A DNA stretch of 27,060 nt, from the NCBI GenBank assembly GCA_947085765.1, contig CAMTXZ010000248.1, positions 1 to 27,060 on the forward strand, given 5' to 3'. The stretch comes from JAKFXL01 sp947085765. Its GTDB lineage: Bacteria > Pseudomonadota > Gammaproteobacteria > Tenderiales > Tenderiaceae. Under the pieces are notes generated by a model, which saw only the letters and a list, made by a program, of their open reading frames with translations, was not told where the DNA came from and ran no database searches. The translations under genes and the position numbers were made by a program. Positions 14,612-24,500 of the stretch are shown here, in pieces. Position 1 is the first letter of the stretch; every line of letters begins with the position of its first letter.

Positions 14612-15376
14612 ATGTTGATGGAGAGCCTGTTATTTGATTTCTCAGCCGTTCAGATTGGCCTGACGCTGCTTCTGTTTGTCTGGACCGGCTTTGTCCGCAG
14701 TGGCCTGGGTTTTGGTGGCGCGGCGTTGGGGTTGCCGTTGATGCTCTTTATCTATGATCAGCCGATCTTCTGGTTGCCGGTGATCGGTTCCCACCTGCTG
14801 TTCTTTTCAGCGCTGACGTTGCGTACCCGGCTGCACAATGTTGATTGGCGTTTCCTGAAGCAGTCGGCTCTCTGGATTATCCCGGCGGCGCTGGTGGGGG
14901 TGTTTGGTCTGATCACGCTGCCCAACCAGTGGCTGCTGATCTTTATCTATACGGTTTCGCTGCTCTACGCCCTGATGTGGCTGCTGGATATTGCCATTAA
15001 CAGCAACAGAGGTTGGGTCGATAAGCTGTTGCTGGTGGTGGGTGGTTATGTGGCGGGCACCTCGTTGACGGGCGCGCCGCTGATGGTGGCGGTGTTTATG
15101 CGCAATGTCTCCATTGCCCAGCTGCGCAATACGCTTTTTGTGCTCTGGTTTGTCTTGGTGGGCATCAAGATGTCGACCTTTGCACTGCTGGGGGTGGCGC
15201 TGCACTGGCAGACGGGGTTGCTGCTGTTGCCCGCAGCGGCGGTGGGCCATGTGATTGGCCTGAGGGCGCACGACGCAATCATGAACAATGATCGCCTGTT
15301 CAAACGGGCGGTGGGAGGGGTGCTGGTGGTGATCAGCCTGTTGGGGTTGTGGAGTATCTGGCGCCCCATCGCTTAA
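14612..15376 (+). CDS. TauE/SafE (TSUP) family membrane permease
   Basis: About 254 aa with seven to eight hydrophobic helices. The first repeat has F-V-R-S-G-L-G-F-G-G-A-A-L-G-L-P and the second has G-G-Y-V-A-G-T-S-L-T-G-A-P-L-M-V, the duplicated glycine-rich motif of TSUP transporters. Relatives export sulfite, sulfoacetate or other organic anions; the substrate here cannot be told. Three candidate starts are close together (GTG 14609, ATG 14612, ATG 14618), and a weak CGGGTG precedes them. No sulfur-metabolism gene is adjacent. Confidence 0.85.
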   Translation: MLMESLLFDFSAVQIGLTLLLFVWTGFVRSGLGFGGAALGLPLMLFIYDQPIFWLPVIGSHLLFFSALTLRTRLHNVDWRFLKQSALWIIPAALVGVFGLITLPNQWLLIFIYTVSLLYALMWLLDIAINSNRGWVDKLLLVVGGYVAGTSLTGAPLMVAVFMRNVSIAQLRNTLFVLWFVLVGIKMSTFALLGVALHWQTGLLLLPAAAVGHVIGLRAHDAIMNNDRLFKRAVGGVLVVISLLGLWSIWRPIA

Positions 15377-15505
15377 GCTCTACGAAACAAGCGGCTATTT
15401 TGCGGCTGATTTCCGGTGATTTCTTTGGCTATTCCATTCCACACTTCTTGGTTACTATACAAAACGGCCCGCTGTGGAGGCCTGTTTAAGAGGATGTAAG
15501 AGCGT

Positions 15506-15898
15506 ATGAGACAGATTCAAATCTTTTTGTTTGCGGTTATCACACTGGTATCGACAGCAGGGTATAGCCAAAGCAGTGCGACAGAAGAGCAGAAGATCAC
15601 GGATCTGATCAAGAGCCTGGCGGTATTAACCGACATGGCTGACGGTTGTGGTGAGCAGATGAACTACTACGGCAAAAAGGCGTTGCAAGGTGAACTTTGC
15701 ACCAAGTTTAGGGCTGATTTTACCGCGCAATGGCCCAGCCGTGATGCGTTGCAGGAGCAGGTGGCCACCTATGCCAGGCGCCTCGACGACGGCAGCCTTA
15801 AGTGTGAGAGTTGCCGTCTGGTATTGCAGCGTGTTGAGGAGCTGCGGATTACGGTGACTTACTATCTCGACTACATGGATTATATGCAGGAGTTGTGA
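15506..15898 (+). CDS. Secreted protein with four cysteines, unknown family
   Basis: A 130-aa protein. Its signal peptide covers residues 1 to about 21 (hydrophobic I-F-L-F-A-V-I-T-L-V, cut near G-Y-S). The mature part is helical and polar, with C48, C65, C100 and C103, which could form two disulfides in the periplasm or bind a cofactor. C100-E-S-C103 is a C-x-x-C motif without a thioredoxin context. AAGAGG lies 12 bases before the ATG. I do not recognise the family. It is a single gene between the TauE/SafE and MarC genes. Confidence 0.75.
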   Translation: MRQIQIFLFAVITLVSTAGYSQSSATEEQKITDLIKSLAVLTDMADGCGEQMNYYGKKALQGELCTKFRADFTAQWPSRDALQEQVATYARRLDDGSLKCESCRLVLQRVEELRITVTYYLDYMDYMQEL

Positions 15899-15925
15899 TG
15901 GTGGGCGGGTGATTTAATCTGGCGC

Positions 15926-15951
15926 GGGCGGACGCTTGAACTCTTCCGCCC
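15926..15951. terminator. Hairpin after the secreted protein gene
   Basis: GGGCGGA (15926-15932) pairs with TCCGCCC (15945-15951) across a 12-base loop, between the stop at 15898 and the MarC start at 15973. No T-run follows. It may end the upstream transcript or shape the MarC leader. Confidence 0.3.
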
Positions 15952-15972
15952 AACATCCGATAACAGCAGTAT

Positions 15973-16593
15973 ATGGAAACACTGCTTAACGCATTTGCCG
16001 TTCTCATCATCGTAATTGACCCGATCGGGGTGGCGGCGATCTTTGCCGCCCTCAGCCGCGCGCATCCAGTGCCGGCGCGGCGGCGTATGGCAATCACCGC
16101 CACCCTGCTGGCGGGCACCATCCTGTTAGCCTTCTTTATCTTTGGCGATGCGCTGCTTGGTCTGCTTGGCATTACCCTGCCGGCGTTTCGTATCGCCGGG
16201 GGCGTACTGCTCTTCCTGCTTGCCATCGATATGGTGGTGGTGCGCCAGTCGGGGTTGCGCAGTACCACCTCGCGGGAACAGCTGGAGGCGGAGCAGAAGG
16301 CCGACGTCAGTGTCTTTCCACTCGCCTTTCCACTCATCGCCGGGCCGGGGGCCATCACCACCGTGCTGTTGATGTCGGCCCAGACCAGTGGTGCCACCGA
16401 TTCGCTGGGGCTGATTGTAATCATTGTGCTGGTGATGGCGCTGATGTTGGTGAGCCTACTGTTTGCCGCCGCGCTCTCACATCGCCTCGGCGAGACCGGC
16501 GCGAATGTGATCAGCCGCCTGATGGGGCTGCTGCTGGCTGCCCTGGCGATGCAGTTTATTCTTGATGGTCTGCGGGTCGGGCTGATGCAGTAG
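15973..16593 (+). CDS. MarC family integral membrane protein
   Basis: A 206-aa protein with about six helices in two blocks joined by a polar loop (residues 90-110). Family marks are F-A-V-L-I-I-V-I-D-P-I-G-V at the start, F-R-I-A-G-G-V-L-L-F-L-L-A-I-D-M near residue 72 and F-P-L-A-F-P-L-I-A-G-P-G-A-I-T-T-V near residue 115. MarC (UPF0056) proteins are named from their position beside marRAB in E. coli and have no proven role in drug resistance; an amino-acid transport role is suggested for some. The start has no clear Shine-Dalgarno. It ends 53 bases before metH. Confidence 0.9.
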   Translation: METLLNAFAVLIIVIDPIGVAAIFAALSRAHPVPARRRMAITATLLAGTILLAFFIFGDALLGLLGITLPAFRIAGGVLLFLLAIDMVVVRQSGLRSTTSREQLEAEQKADVSVFPLAFPLIAGPGAITTVLLMSAQTSGATDSLGLIVIIVLVMALMLVSLLFAAALSHRLGETGANVISRLMGLLLAALAMQFILDGLRVGLMQ

Positions 16594-16605
16594 TCATGCT
16601 AAAAT

Positions 16606-16641
16606 AACCGCCTTTTTCGTATATAAGAAGAGTGGGCGGTT
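16606..16641 (+). promoter_or_regulatory. Leader hairpin overlapping the metH ribosome binding region
   Basis: AACCGCC (16606-16612) pairs with GGCGGTT (16635-16641). The 3' arm contains the G-rich stretch 6-12 bases before the metH ATG. Folding would hide the ribosome binding site. The leader is too short for a cobalamin or SAH riboswitch. Confidence 0.35.
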
Positions 16642-16646
16642 CCCCA

Positions 16647-19600
16647 ATGTCAAAATTCGCAGCGTTACTCCAGCAACGTATTCTCATCCTTGATGGCGCC
16701 ATGGGCACCATGATTCAGCGTTATTCACTGACCGAGGCGGACTATCGCGGCGAGCGCTTTGCTGACTGGCCCAGTGATCTAAAGGGTAATAATGACCTCT
16801 TGGTGCTGACCCGGCCGGAGGTGATCAAGACGATCCACAGCGAATACCTGGAGGCGGGCGCTGACATTATCGAGACCAATACCTTCGGCGCCAACGCCAC
16901 CACCCTCAACGCCTTTGGCATGGGGGCACTCAACTATGAGATGAACGTTGCCGGTGCCCGTGTGGCGCGTGAGGCGTGTGACGCCTATACCACCCCGGAT
17001 AAACCCCGCTTTGTGGCTGGGGTGCTGGGTCCGACGGACAAAACCTGCTCCATCTCGCCCGACGTGAACGATCCCGCCGCCCGCAAAATCACCTTTGACC
17101 AGCTGGTCGCGGACTACTCTGACGCCACTCGCGGCCTGATCGACGGCGGCTCTGACGTTATTTTGATCGAGACCATCTTCGATACCCTCAACGCCAAGGC
17201 GGCGATCTTTGCGGTGAAGTCGGTCTTCGAAGAGCGTGGTTCATCACTGCCGATCATGATCTCCGGCACCATCACCGACGCCTCGGGCCGCACACTCACC
17301 GGTCAGGTGACGGAGGCGTTTTATAACTCCCTGGCCCATGCCAATCCGATTTCTATCGGTTTGAACTGTGCGTTGGGTGCTGAAGAGCTACGCCAGTATG
17401 TGGAAGAGTTGTCACGTGTTGCCAACTGCTATGTCTCTGCACACCCCAACGCCGGTCTGCCGAATCCACTGGCCCCCACTGGTTATGATGATACGCCCGA
17501 GAACATGGCGGGCCACATCAAGGAGTGGGCTGCGAGTGGTTTTCTCAACATCATCGGCGGCTGCTGCGGCACCTCGCCCGCCTTCATCAAGGCGATTGCC
17601 GAGGCGGTCAAAGAGTTTGCACCGCGTAAGATTCCGCAGATTGCGGTTGAATGTCGGCTGTCGGGGTTAGAGCCGTTTAACATCCGGGCAGACTCGCTGT
17701 TTGTGAATGTAGGCGAACGTGCCAACGTCACCGGCTCGGCCGTCTTCAAACGGCTGATCCTCGAAGGGGAGTTCGACAAGGCGCTCGACGTCTGCCGCGA
17801 GCAGGTGGAGAACGGCGCGCAGATCATCGACATCAACATGGACGAGGCGATGCTCGACGGCAAGGCCGCCATGGTCCGCTATCTCAATCTCATCGCCTCC
17901 GAGCCGGATATCTGCAAGGTGCCGGTGATGGTTGACTCCTCCAAGTGGGAGATCATCGAGGCGGGTCTGAAGTGTATCCAGGGTAAGAGCATCGTCAACT
18001 CCATCTCGATGAAGGAGGGCAAAGAGCAATTCATTTACCACGCCAAACTGATTCGCAAATATGGCGCTGCCGCTGTGGTGATGGCCTTTGATGAAAAAGG
18101 CCAGGCCGATACCTTTGCGCGCAAGACCGAGATCTGCAAAAACTCTTACGACATTCTGGTGAACGAAGTTGGTTTTCCGCCCGAAGATATTATCTTCGAT
18201 CCAAACATTTTTGCCGTGGCCACCGGCATTGAAGAGCACAACAACTACGCTGTCGACTTTATCGAAGCAACACACTGGATTAAACAGAACCTGCCCCATG
18301 CAAAAGTCTCCGGCGGTGTCTCTAACGTCTCGTTTTCATTCCGTGGTAACAACCCGGTACGCGAGGCGATCCACTCCGTTTTCCTCTACCACGCCATCAA
18401 GGCGGGCATGGACATGGGCATCGTCAACGCCTCGCAGTTGGCGGTCTATGATGACCTGCCTGCCGAACTGCGTGAACGGGTTGAAGATGTGGTGCTCAAC
18501 CGCCGTTCTGACAGCACCGACCGGTTACTGGAGATCGCCGATAAATATAAAGGCGGTGCGCAGATCGAACGTAAGGAAGATCTGGAGTGGCGCAGCTGGC
18601 CCGTTGGTAAACGAATTGAATACGCCATGGTGAAGGGTGTTGATAGCTACGTGGTGGAAGATACTGAAGAGGCGCGCCTCACCTTTGAACGGCCGATCCA
18701 GGTGATCGAAGGGCCGTTGATGGATGGCATGAATACCGTCGGTGATCTATTTGGCGCGGGCAAGATGTTTTTGCCACAGGTGGTTAAATCGGCACGTGTC
18801 ATGAAGAAGGCCGTTGCCCATCTGATCCCCTTCATTGAAGCGGCCAAGGCCGAAGGTGAATCGAGCCAGAGCAATGGCAAAATTCTGATGGCGACGGTGA
18901 AGGGCGACGTACACGACATCGGCAAAAATATTGTGGGCGTGGTATTGCAGTGCAACAACTTTGAGGTGTTTGACATTGGAGTGATGGTGCCCACGGCCAA
19001 AATTCTTGAAGAGGCACTGAAACATGATGTGGATGTGATTGGGCTGTCAGGCCTGATCACCCCTTCGCTAGAAGAGATGACTCACATCGCCAAAGAGTTG
19101 CAGCGTCTCGGATTTACCAAGCCGGTGATGATTGGTGGTGCCACCACGTCGAAGGCACACACGGCGGTGAAGATCGATCCGCACTACGATCAACCGATTG
19201 TCTGGGTCAAGGATGCATCACGTGCGGTGGGTGTGGCGCAGAGCCTGATATCGCCAGAGTTGCGTGGTAAATTTGTTGCTGATCTGAAAGAAGATTATGA
19301 CCGTGTGCGTCATGACTTTGAATCACGTCAGCGCGATACCCAGTGGCTTACTCTCGAGCAGGCGCGCGCCAATAAAATAAAAATTGATTGGGCTGGTTAT
19401 CAACCCACTGTGCCGACCTTTACCGGCACCAAAGTATTTATAGATTATTCGCTGGCTGAGATTTCTCCCTACATCGACTGGACACCCTTCTTCCACAGCT
19501 GGGAGCTGCGCGGCTCTTATCCAAAGATTTTTGATGATGCCGAGAAGGGTGAAGAGGCAACAAAACTGTTTGCCGATGCCCAGGCAATGTTGCGGCAGAT

Positions 19601-20372
19601 TATTAAAGAGAAGTGGTTGCAGGCGAACGCTGTGATTGGTTTGTATCCGGCCAATAGCATCGGTGATGACATTGAAGTCTACAGTGATGAGTCACGCCAC
19701 GGCCTGCTCACTACCTTCCACAATCTGCGCCAACAGCAGCCCAAACCGGCAGGAAAACCAAACCGTTGTCTCAGTGATTTTATTGCCCCGAAAGAGAGCG
19801 GTGTGAATGATTACATCGGTGCCTTTGCCGTCACCACCGGTGGTGGTATTGATGCACGTATTGCCGAGTTTGAAAAAAATCACGACGACTACAGCGCCAT
19901 CATGCTCAAGTCGCTTGCCGACCGTCTGGCCGAGGCGTTTGCCGAGTTGATGCATCTGCGGGTGCGTCAGGAATTTTGGGGCTATGAAAAGCGTGATGAA
20001 CATAGTGGCTGTAGCCACAAGTCTGATATCACCCGGCCAAACCCCGACACTGTCGCAAAGCTAACGCGTGAAGAGTATCCAGGCATTCGTCCTGCCGCCG
20101 GATATCCCGCCTGCCCTGATCACACCGAAAAAGATCTGCTCTGGGAGTTGATGAAGGTAAAAGAAAAAACCGGCATCTGGCTCACTGAGTCTAAGGCGAT
20201 GGTGCCTACCGCCGCCGTCAGTGGTATCTACTACGGTCACCCCGATTCTAACTATTTTGCCGTTGGCAAGATCAATCGTGATCAAGTTGCAGAGTATGCC
20301 AAACGCAAAGGCATGAGTGCGCAGGAAGCGCACTATTGGCTGGCGCCGAATCTCGGTTATTCAGCGGAGTAA
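16647..20372 (+). CDS. metH: Cobalamin-dependent methionine synthase
   Basis: A 1241-aa four-module enzyme that moves a methyl group from methyltetrahydrofolate to homocysteine through cobalamin. The homocysteine module (about 1-325) has zinc ligands C241, C306 and C307. The folate module (about 355-620) has F-V-N-V-G-E-R-A-N-V-T-G-S. The B12 module (about 645-890) has G-D-V-H-D-I-G with the cobalt-ligand His at residue 756 (His759 in E. coli). The reactivation module (about 900-1241) has R-P-A-A-G-Y-P-A-C-P-D-H for SAM. E. coli MetH is 1227 aa. The ATG at 16647 matches the family start; an in-frame GTG at 16632 is less likely. Every module is intact, so the enzyme should be active and B12-dependent. 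Confidence 0.97.
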   Translation: MSKFAALLQQRILILDGAMGTMIQRYSLTEADYRGERFADWPSDLKGNNDLLVLTRPEVIKTIHSEYLEAGADIIETNTFGANATTLNAFGMGALNYEMNVAGARVAREACDAYTTPDKPRFVAGVLGPTDKTCSISPDVNDPAARKITFDQLVADYSDATRGLIDGGSDVILIETIFDTLNAKAAIFAVKSVFEERGSSLPIMISGTITDASGRTLTGQVTEAFYNSLAHANPISIGLNCALGAEELRQYVEELSRVANCYVSAHPNAGLPNPLAPTGYDDTPENMAGHIKEWAASGFLNIIGGCCGTSPAFIKAIAEAVKEFAPRKIPQIAVECRLSGLEPFNIRADSLFVNVGERANVTGSAVFKRLILEGEFDKALDVCREQVENGAQIIDINMDEAMLDGKAAMVRYLNLIASEPDICKVPVMVDSSKWEIIEAGLKCIQGKSIVNSISMKEGKEQFIYHAKLIRKYGAAAVVMAFDEKGQADTFARKTEICKNSYDILVNEVGFPPEDIIFDPNIFAVATGIEEHNNYAVDFIEATHWIKQNLPHAKVSGGVSNVSFSFRGNNPVREAIHSVFLYHAIKAGMDMGIVNASQLAVYDDLPAELRERVEDVVLNRRSDSTDRLLEIADKYKGGAQIERKEDLEWRSWPVGKRIEYAMVKGVDSYVVEDTEEARLTFERPIQVIEGPLMDGMNTVGDLFGAGKMFLPQVVKSARVMKKAVAHLIPFIEAAKAEGESSQSNGKILMATVKGDVHDIGKNIVGVVLQCNNFEVFDIGVMVPTAKILEEALKHDVDVIGLSGLITPSLEEMTHIAKELQRLGFTKPVMIGGATTSKAHTAVKIDPHYDQPIVWVKDASRAVGVAQSLISPELRGKFVADLKEDYDRVRHDFESRQRDTQWLTLEQARANKIKIDWAGYQPTVPTFTGTKVFIDYSLAEISPYIDWTPFFHSWELRGSYPKIFDDAEKGEEATKLFADAQAMLRQIIKEKWLQANAVIGLYPANSIGDDIEVYSDESRHGLLTTFHNLRQQQPKPAGKPNRCLSDFIAPKESGVNDYIGAFAVTTGGGIDARIAEFEKNHDDYSAIMLKSLADRLAEAFAELMHLRVRQEFWGYEKRDEHSGCSHKSDITRPNPDTVAKLTREEYPGIRPAAGYPACPDHTEKDLLWELMKVKEKTGIWLTESKAMVPTAAVSGIYYGHPDSNYFAVGKINRDQVAEYAKRKGMSAQEAHYWLAPNLGYSAE

Positions 20373-20472
20373 CTTGCTTTATGTTTGATCATGTTTTGTC
20401 TTTGCACAGAGCAAAAGCGATAACGGCGTTGAGATCTCCTCGCCCACAATATCAATTTTTAAGGATACGGTA

Positions 20473-20664
20473 ATGAAAGAACTGTTTCGTTTTGCAGGTT
20501 ATACGCTTGCTACTCTTGCCATGACCCTGATCGTGATCGGTATCGCCAAGATGGGTGTTTCACCCAGTACGCTCGCTTACTCGGCCATCTTTATGGTTGT
20601 TGTGTTGCCACTATTTATCGGTATCTGGATGGCGCGACGGGAGAGAAGAGGAGCTGGTAAATAG
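20473..20664 (+). CDS. Small two-helix membrane protein, unknown family
   Basis: A 63-aa protein with hydrophobic helices at about residues 9-25 and 34-53 and a strongly basic end, A-R-R-E-R-R-G-A-G-K. An AAGGAT site lies about 6 bases before the ATG. It follows metH by 100 bases. Not recognised. Confidence 0.65.
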   Translation: MKELFRFAGYTLATLAMTLIVIGIAKMGVSPSTLAYSAIFMVVVLPLFIGIWMARRERRGAGK

Positions 20665-20820
20665 CAGGAACATAGAAGGCGCTGAGGTCTATGCAGCACA
20701 ACCTTTGGTGGAGGCTCATTTAGATAGACGACCTGCTTGCCCGCTTTGTTGGAGAGAGGGATGGCGAGCCAATCTCCTTTAATATGGAGGGGAATCGTGC
20801 TGGTGAAACAACACCTTGAT

Positions 20821-20849
20821 TTGATGGTGTGAGCCAGAAATGGTATAAT
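20821..20849 (+). promoter_or_regulatory. Sigma-70 promoter with extended -10
   Basis: TTGATG (20821-20826), a 17-base spacer and TATAAT (20844-20849), with TG one base before the -10. The -10 is perfect and the -35 matches four of six. It is the best promoter in the window and points at the small ORF and Cys4 gene. A second TATAAT (20859-20864) has no -35. Confidence 0.6.
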
Positions 20850-20902
20850 TCTTGCGATTATAATTTTGTTCCCTTGGGTAATTAGCCGGGGAGAAAAGCG
20901 TC

Positions 20903-21052
20903 GTGAAAATTCTATTTGCAGGTCTGTACGCTGAAACGGGTGGCATAGACATAATCAAACTATCGATTGGCTGGCAGCAGAATAATCGGATCTCTCGTAC
21001 GCAAGTTCACCAGTCTCGCAGTTTTGAAATCGCGGTTATTCGTCATGACTGA
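20903..21052 (+). CDS. Possible 49-aa leader ORF
   Basis: GTG-started frame giving MKILFAGLYAETGGIDIIKL and 29 further residues. GGGGAG lies 9 bases before the start, and the frame sits about 50 bases after a good promoter. The opening resembles the first strand of many Rossmann-fold enzymes, so it may be a gene remnant or a real leader peptide. No family is recognised. Confidence 0.35.
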   Translation: MKILFAGLYAETGGIDIIKLSIGWQQNNRISRTQVHQSRSFEIAVIRHD

Positions 21053-21101
21053 AGACGGTAACCAGGTCGTATGCCTTAGGGTCATTCAAGAGGAAAACAG
21101 C

Positions 21102-21332
21102 ATGGACAAGAATCGTATTTTTTTCTGCGAGCCGCAACGGGCCTATATGAGCATCTACAATTGTGCAAATCTGCGCAATCGTCCCATCGGTAAAGCTGCC
21201 GCGGGTGCACAACCAAAAATGATCGCTTGTGAGCGGTGCGAGATGTTCAAGATGGTTGATAAAAATAAGGTGCCTACAGTCACGCTTACCGAATATCTGG
21301 GTGGTGCAAAACCTGTTGGCGTCTCTGCATAA
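21102..21332 (+). CDS. Small four-cysteine protein, possible zinc ribbon
   Basis: A 76-aa soluble protein with C9, C21, C43 and C46, the last pair as C-E-R-C. The layout (two spaced Cys, then C-x-x-C) could bind one zinc or an iron-sulfur cluster. It is basic in the middle and opens M-D-K-N-R-I-F-F-C-E-P-Q. GAGG lies 8 bases before the ATG at 21102. The frame is open upstream to 20967, but that part has no start signal. It is the last gene before a hairpin and may share the promoter at 20821-20849. Family not recognised. Confidence 0.7.
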   Translation: MDKNRIFFCEPQRAYMSIYNCANLRNRPIGKAAAGAQPKMIACERCEMFKMVDKNKVPTVTLTEYLGGAKPVGVSA

Positions 21333-21347
21333 CGTATAGCTGTTTCT

Positions 21348-21369
21348 GCCCCTGGAGTTCTCCGGGGGC
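21348..21369 (+). terminator. Hairpin terminator after the Cys4 gene
   Basis: GCCCCTGGAG-TT-CTCCGGGGGC forms a ten-base stem with one T-G pair, 15 bases past the stop. It is followed by TGTTAT, then TCTCTTTTGCC. The T-content after the stem is modest. Confidence 0.55.
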
Positions 21370-21517
21370 TGTTATAACCCTCTCTTTTGCCTGTTTTCCC
21401 ATCGCCTAAACCAAGCACTAACAACGGCCGCTATAAACTTACTATAGGTGGGTTTAACGGGGGTTGAATCGTATCGTCTCGGGGTTGCTCCTGGCCGCAT
21501 ATCGATTGTATTGGCAG

Positions 21518-24500
21518 ATGAGTTTCAATCTGAGAAAAAAGATTTTGGTGCCGCTGATCCTGGTATTTCTGGGGCTGGCACTGGCCTTTATTGCCGTTTA
21601 TCAGCATGAGCAGCAGCACAAACTTAACGCCCTGAAACAGCTGACCCTGGCATCCGTCGACGCCTATTATCACTCCAGTATCAGCGCTCGTACCCAGAAG
21701 CTGGAGGTGCTGGCCGATGAGATGGTCAGTGATCCGGTTATTGTTCGTGAGCTGAAGGCGCAGAATCGTACTGACCTGCTGGCGGTCACGCAAACGAGAT
21801 ATAAAATTTACAACACCGTGGGCGATGTCACTCATCTCTATTTTCACGCGTTGGATGGCACTAATCTGCTGCGTGTTCATCAGCCAGAAAAGTATGGCGA
21901 TCTGATTGATCGTTTTACGCTGAAGCAGGCGATGAAAGAGGGCAAAAGCAGTGCTGGTGTCGAGCTGGGGGTGTTGGGCACTTTGACGCTCAGGGTGGTT
22001 ACACCTGTTTTTCAAGCGGGAGTGCTGGTGGGCTATATTGAGCTGGGGGAGGAGATTGGTGACATCTATCAAAACATCATCTCTGCCCTCGGCATTGATC
22101 TATATCTTTTCATTGATGAGTCGCTGCTGAGCAGCGGTGAACTACCCTCATTCATCGATAGCAGAGTGATCCGCGGTGTTGTGCCGGAGCAGGTGCTCTA
22201 TCAGTTTAATCATGAGGAGCTTCCAGCCTATCTGTCCAAGGCGCTGGCCACCGATCTGGATGCGCCGGAGACCTTGATTAAGTTTACTTCTCAGGCGGCG
22301 CATCTGCTGGGAGAGCTGCCGCTGGTGGATGCCAGCGGACGGACCATCGGCCGGGTTGTGATAGATAAGGATGTAACAGAGCTGGTCGCCACGTCGCAGC
22401 GTTCGGTGGCGTGGTTAAGTGTGGCGCTACTGCTGCTCTGGGGTGTGGGTTGTGTGGTTCTTTACCGTGTATTGGGGCGGTTTGAGCGGCGCCTTAATGG
22501 CAGTATTGAGGCGTTACAGGAGAAAGAGACTTCGTTGGACAATGTCCAGCACATTGCCCGCCTGAGTGGTTGGGAGTTGAACCTGACAACACAAATGTTC
22601 AGCTGCTCGGCAGGGTTTTGCGAGTTGCTGGCGATTACTGCAGAGCAGGCGCCCACCACGCTTGATGAGCTGACTGTTTATGTTCACCCCGGTGAGCGGC
22701 AGCTTTTCAGGGATTATGTCGATGCGGTGGTTGCGCAGCAGGTGTGTGATGATCTGCTGCACCGTTTCATCACAGCAGAGGGGGCCGAGGTGTGGGTGAA
22801 TCTGGTTGCCGCGCGTATCTGCACGGTTGCTCATCGCTATGAAACCATTCAGGCGGTGGTTCAGGACGTGACGGAGACACACAATGCCAATATGCAGGCG
22901 ACAAAACTGGGCTCTCTGTTGAAGTACTCCTGGAATGAGATCTATCTGTTTCATGATGAGACACTGACGTTTGTGGAGGTCAGTGAGGGGGCGCTGCGTA
23001 ATCTCGGTTATAGCCTGGCAGAGATGCAGGGTATGACAGCCGACGCTATAAAACCCGAGATCGATCACAACACATTTGCGGAGATGATCCAGCATTTGCG
23101 TAGAGGTTTGGTTGAGCAGGAGGTATTTGAGACGGTACATCAGCGCAAGGATGGCAGCCGTTACCCGGTGGAGGTGCGATTGCAATATTGTCGTGACGTT
23201 ACCCCGCCACTTTTTATGGCGGTCATTCAGGATATCAGCGAACGTCAGCGTTACATCGCCGAGCTGGAGAAAAAGGCGCTCTACGACGAGTTGACCGGGC
23301 TGCCCAATCGCGCCCTGCTCAGTGACCGGTTGGGAGAGTGGGTCAAGCAGGCCAAGCGTAACCATACGGTGTTTGCGGTGCTGGTACTGGAGATCAGCCT
23401 GATCAAGGAGATCGACGATGTATTGGGGTATGAGACGGGGGATGAGCTGATCAAGCAGGTGGCGACAAGGATGGTGGATAATCTGCGCCAATCCGATGTG
23501 GTCGGCCATCTGGGGGTGGGGGTCTTTGCGCTGCTGCTGTCGCTGGATGAGGCGGAAAAAATTCGGCTCTTGATCGCCAAGCTGATACGGCTGGTGCAGA
23601 TACCGGTTGTGATCGGTGATATAGCGGTCGATATTGATGTCAGTATCGGCGCGACACTCCACCCTAACCATGGTGACGAGCCAAATGTCTTGCTGCGCCA
23701 CGCCGACATGGCGCTGCAGCATGCCAAGGCCGAGCTCTTGAGTCACATGATCTACGAGGATGGCAGCCACCCCTTTAGTCTCCGTCGTCTGCAGCTGATT
23801 GCCGAACTGCGCCAAGCCATCATGAATGATCAACTGGTGCTGCATTATCAACCCAAGGTCAATGTTGCAACGGGCATGGTGGAGAGTGTCGAGGCGCTGG
23901 TACGCTGGCCGCTGGGGCAGGAGAGTCAATGGGTCGGTCCGGCGGAGTTCATTCCGCTGGCCGAGCAGACCGGTCTGATCTATCCGCTAACTGCGCTGGT
24001 GCTGCGCCAGGCGGTTAATCAGTGCCGCCTGTGGCTGGCAATGGGCATCAACATCAAGGTGGCGGTCAATCTCTCGGCCCGTAACCTGCTTGATCCAACA
24101 CTCACCGAGGTCATCAACGTGATACTGGCCGATAATGGCGTACCCGCCAGCAACATCACCCTTGAAGTGACCGAGAGCATGATGATGCGACAGCCGGAGC
24201 GGGCGCTTGAGGTTCTTAATCAGCTCCATGGCCGGGGTATGGGGGTATCAATCGACGACTACGGCACCGGCTACTCCTCGCTGGCCTATCTGAAGCAGCT
24301 GCCGGTTCACGAATTGAAGATCGATCAGAGCTTCATTCGTAACATGCTGATCAATAAGGATGATGCCATCATCGTCCGCTCCACCATCGAGCTGGCCCAT
24401 AACCTGGGGCTGCGCGTCGTGGCCGAAGGGGTGGAGGATTACGAGACCTGGACCATGCTGGATAGTCTCGGCTGTGATCTGATCCAGGGCTACTTTGCCA

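Larger units (their letters stand above)
20665..21101 (+). other. 437-base stretch between small membrane gene and Cys4 gene
   Basis: No conventional gene is evident. The first 155 bases show nothing I can name. The remainder holds a well-formed promoter (20821-20849), a possible 49-codon ORF (20903-21052) and then 49 bases to the Cys4 start. The transcript leader would be about 245 bases. I do not recognise a known riboswitch class, including GEMM. Confidence 0.5.

Noticed and set aside
16594..16646. Cobalamin or SAH riboswitch ahead of metH
   Set aside because: Only 53 bases separate the MarC stop from the metH start. This is too short for a cobalamin riboswitch, and no conserved core of either class is visible.
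20555..20782. 75-aa frame overlapping the end of the small membrane gene
   Set aside because: It is out of frame with a hydrophobic gene, has no ribosome site and no recognisable features.
20865..21101. c-di-GMP (GEMM) riboswitch in the long leader, given the nearby phosphodiesterase
   Set aside because: The conserved GEMM core and tetraloop-receptor segments are not present.
22514..23929. 471-aa minus-strand open frame inside the phosphodiesterase gene
   Set aside because: Antisense shadow in GC-rich DNA. It is rich in Gln/His/Leu with no recognisable domain, while the plus strand encodes clear PAS, GGDEF and EAL domains.
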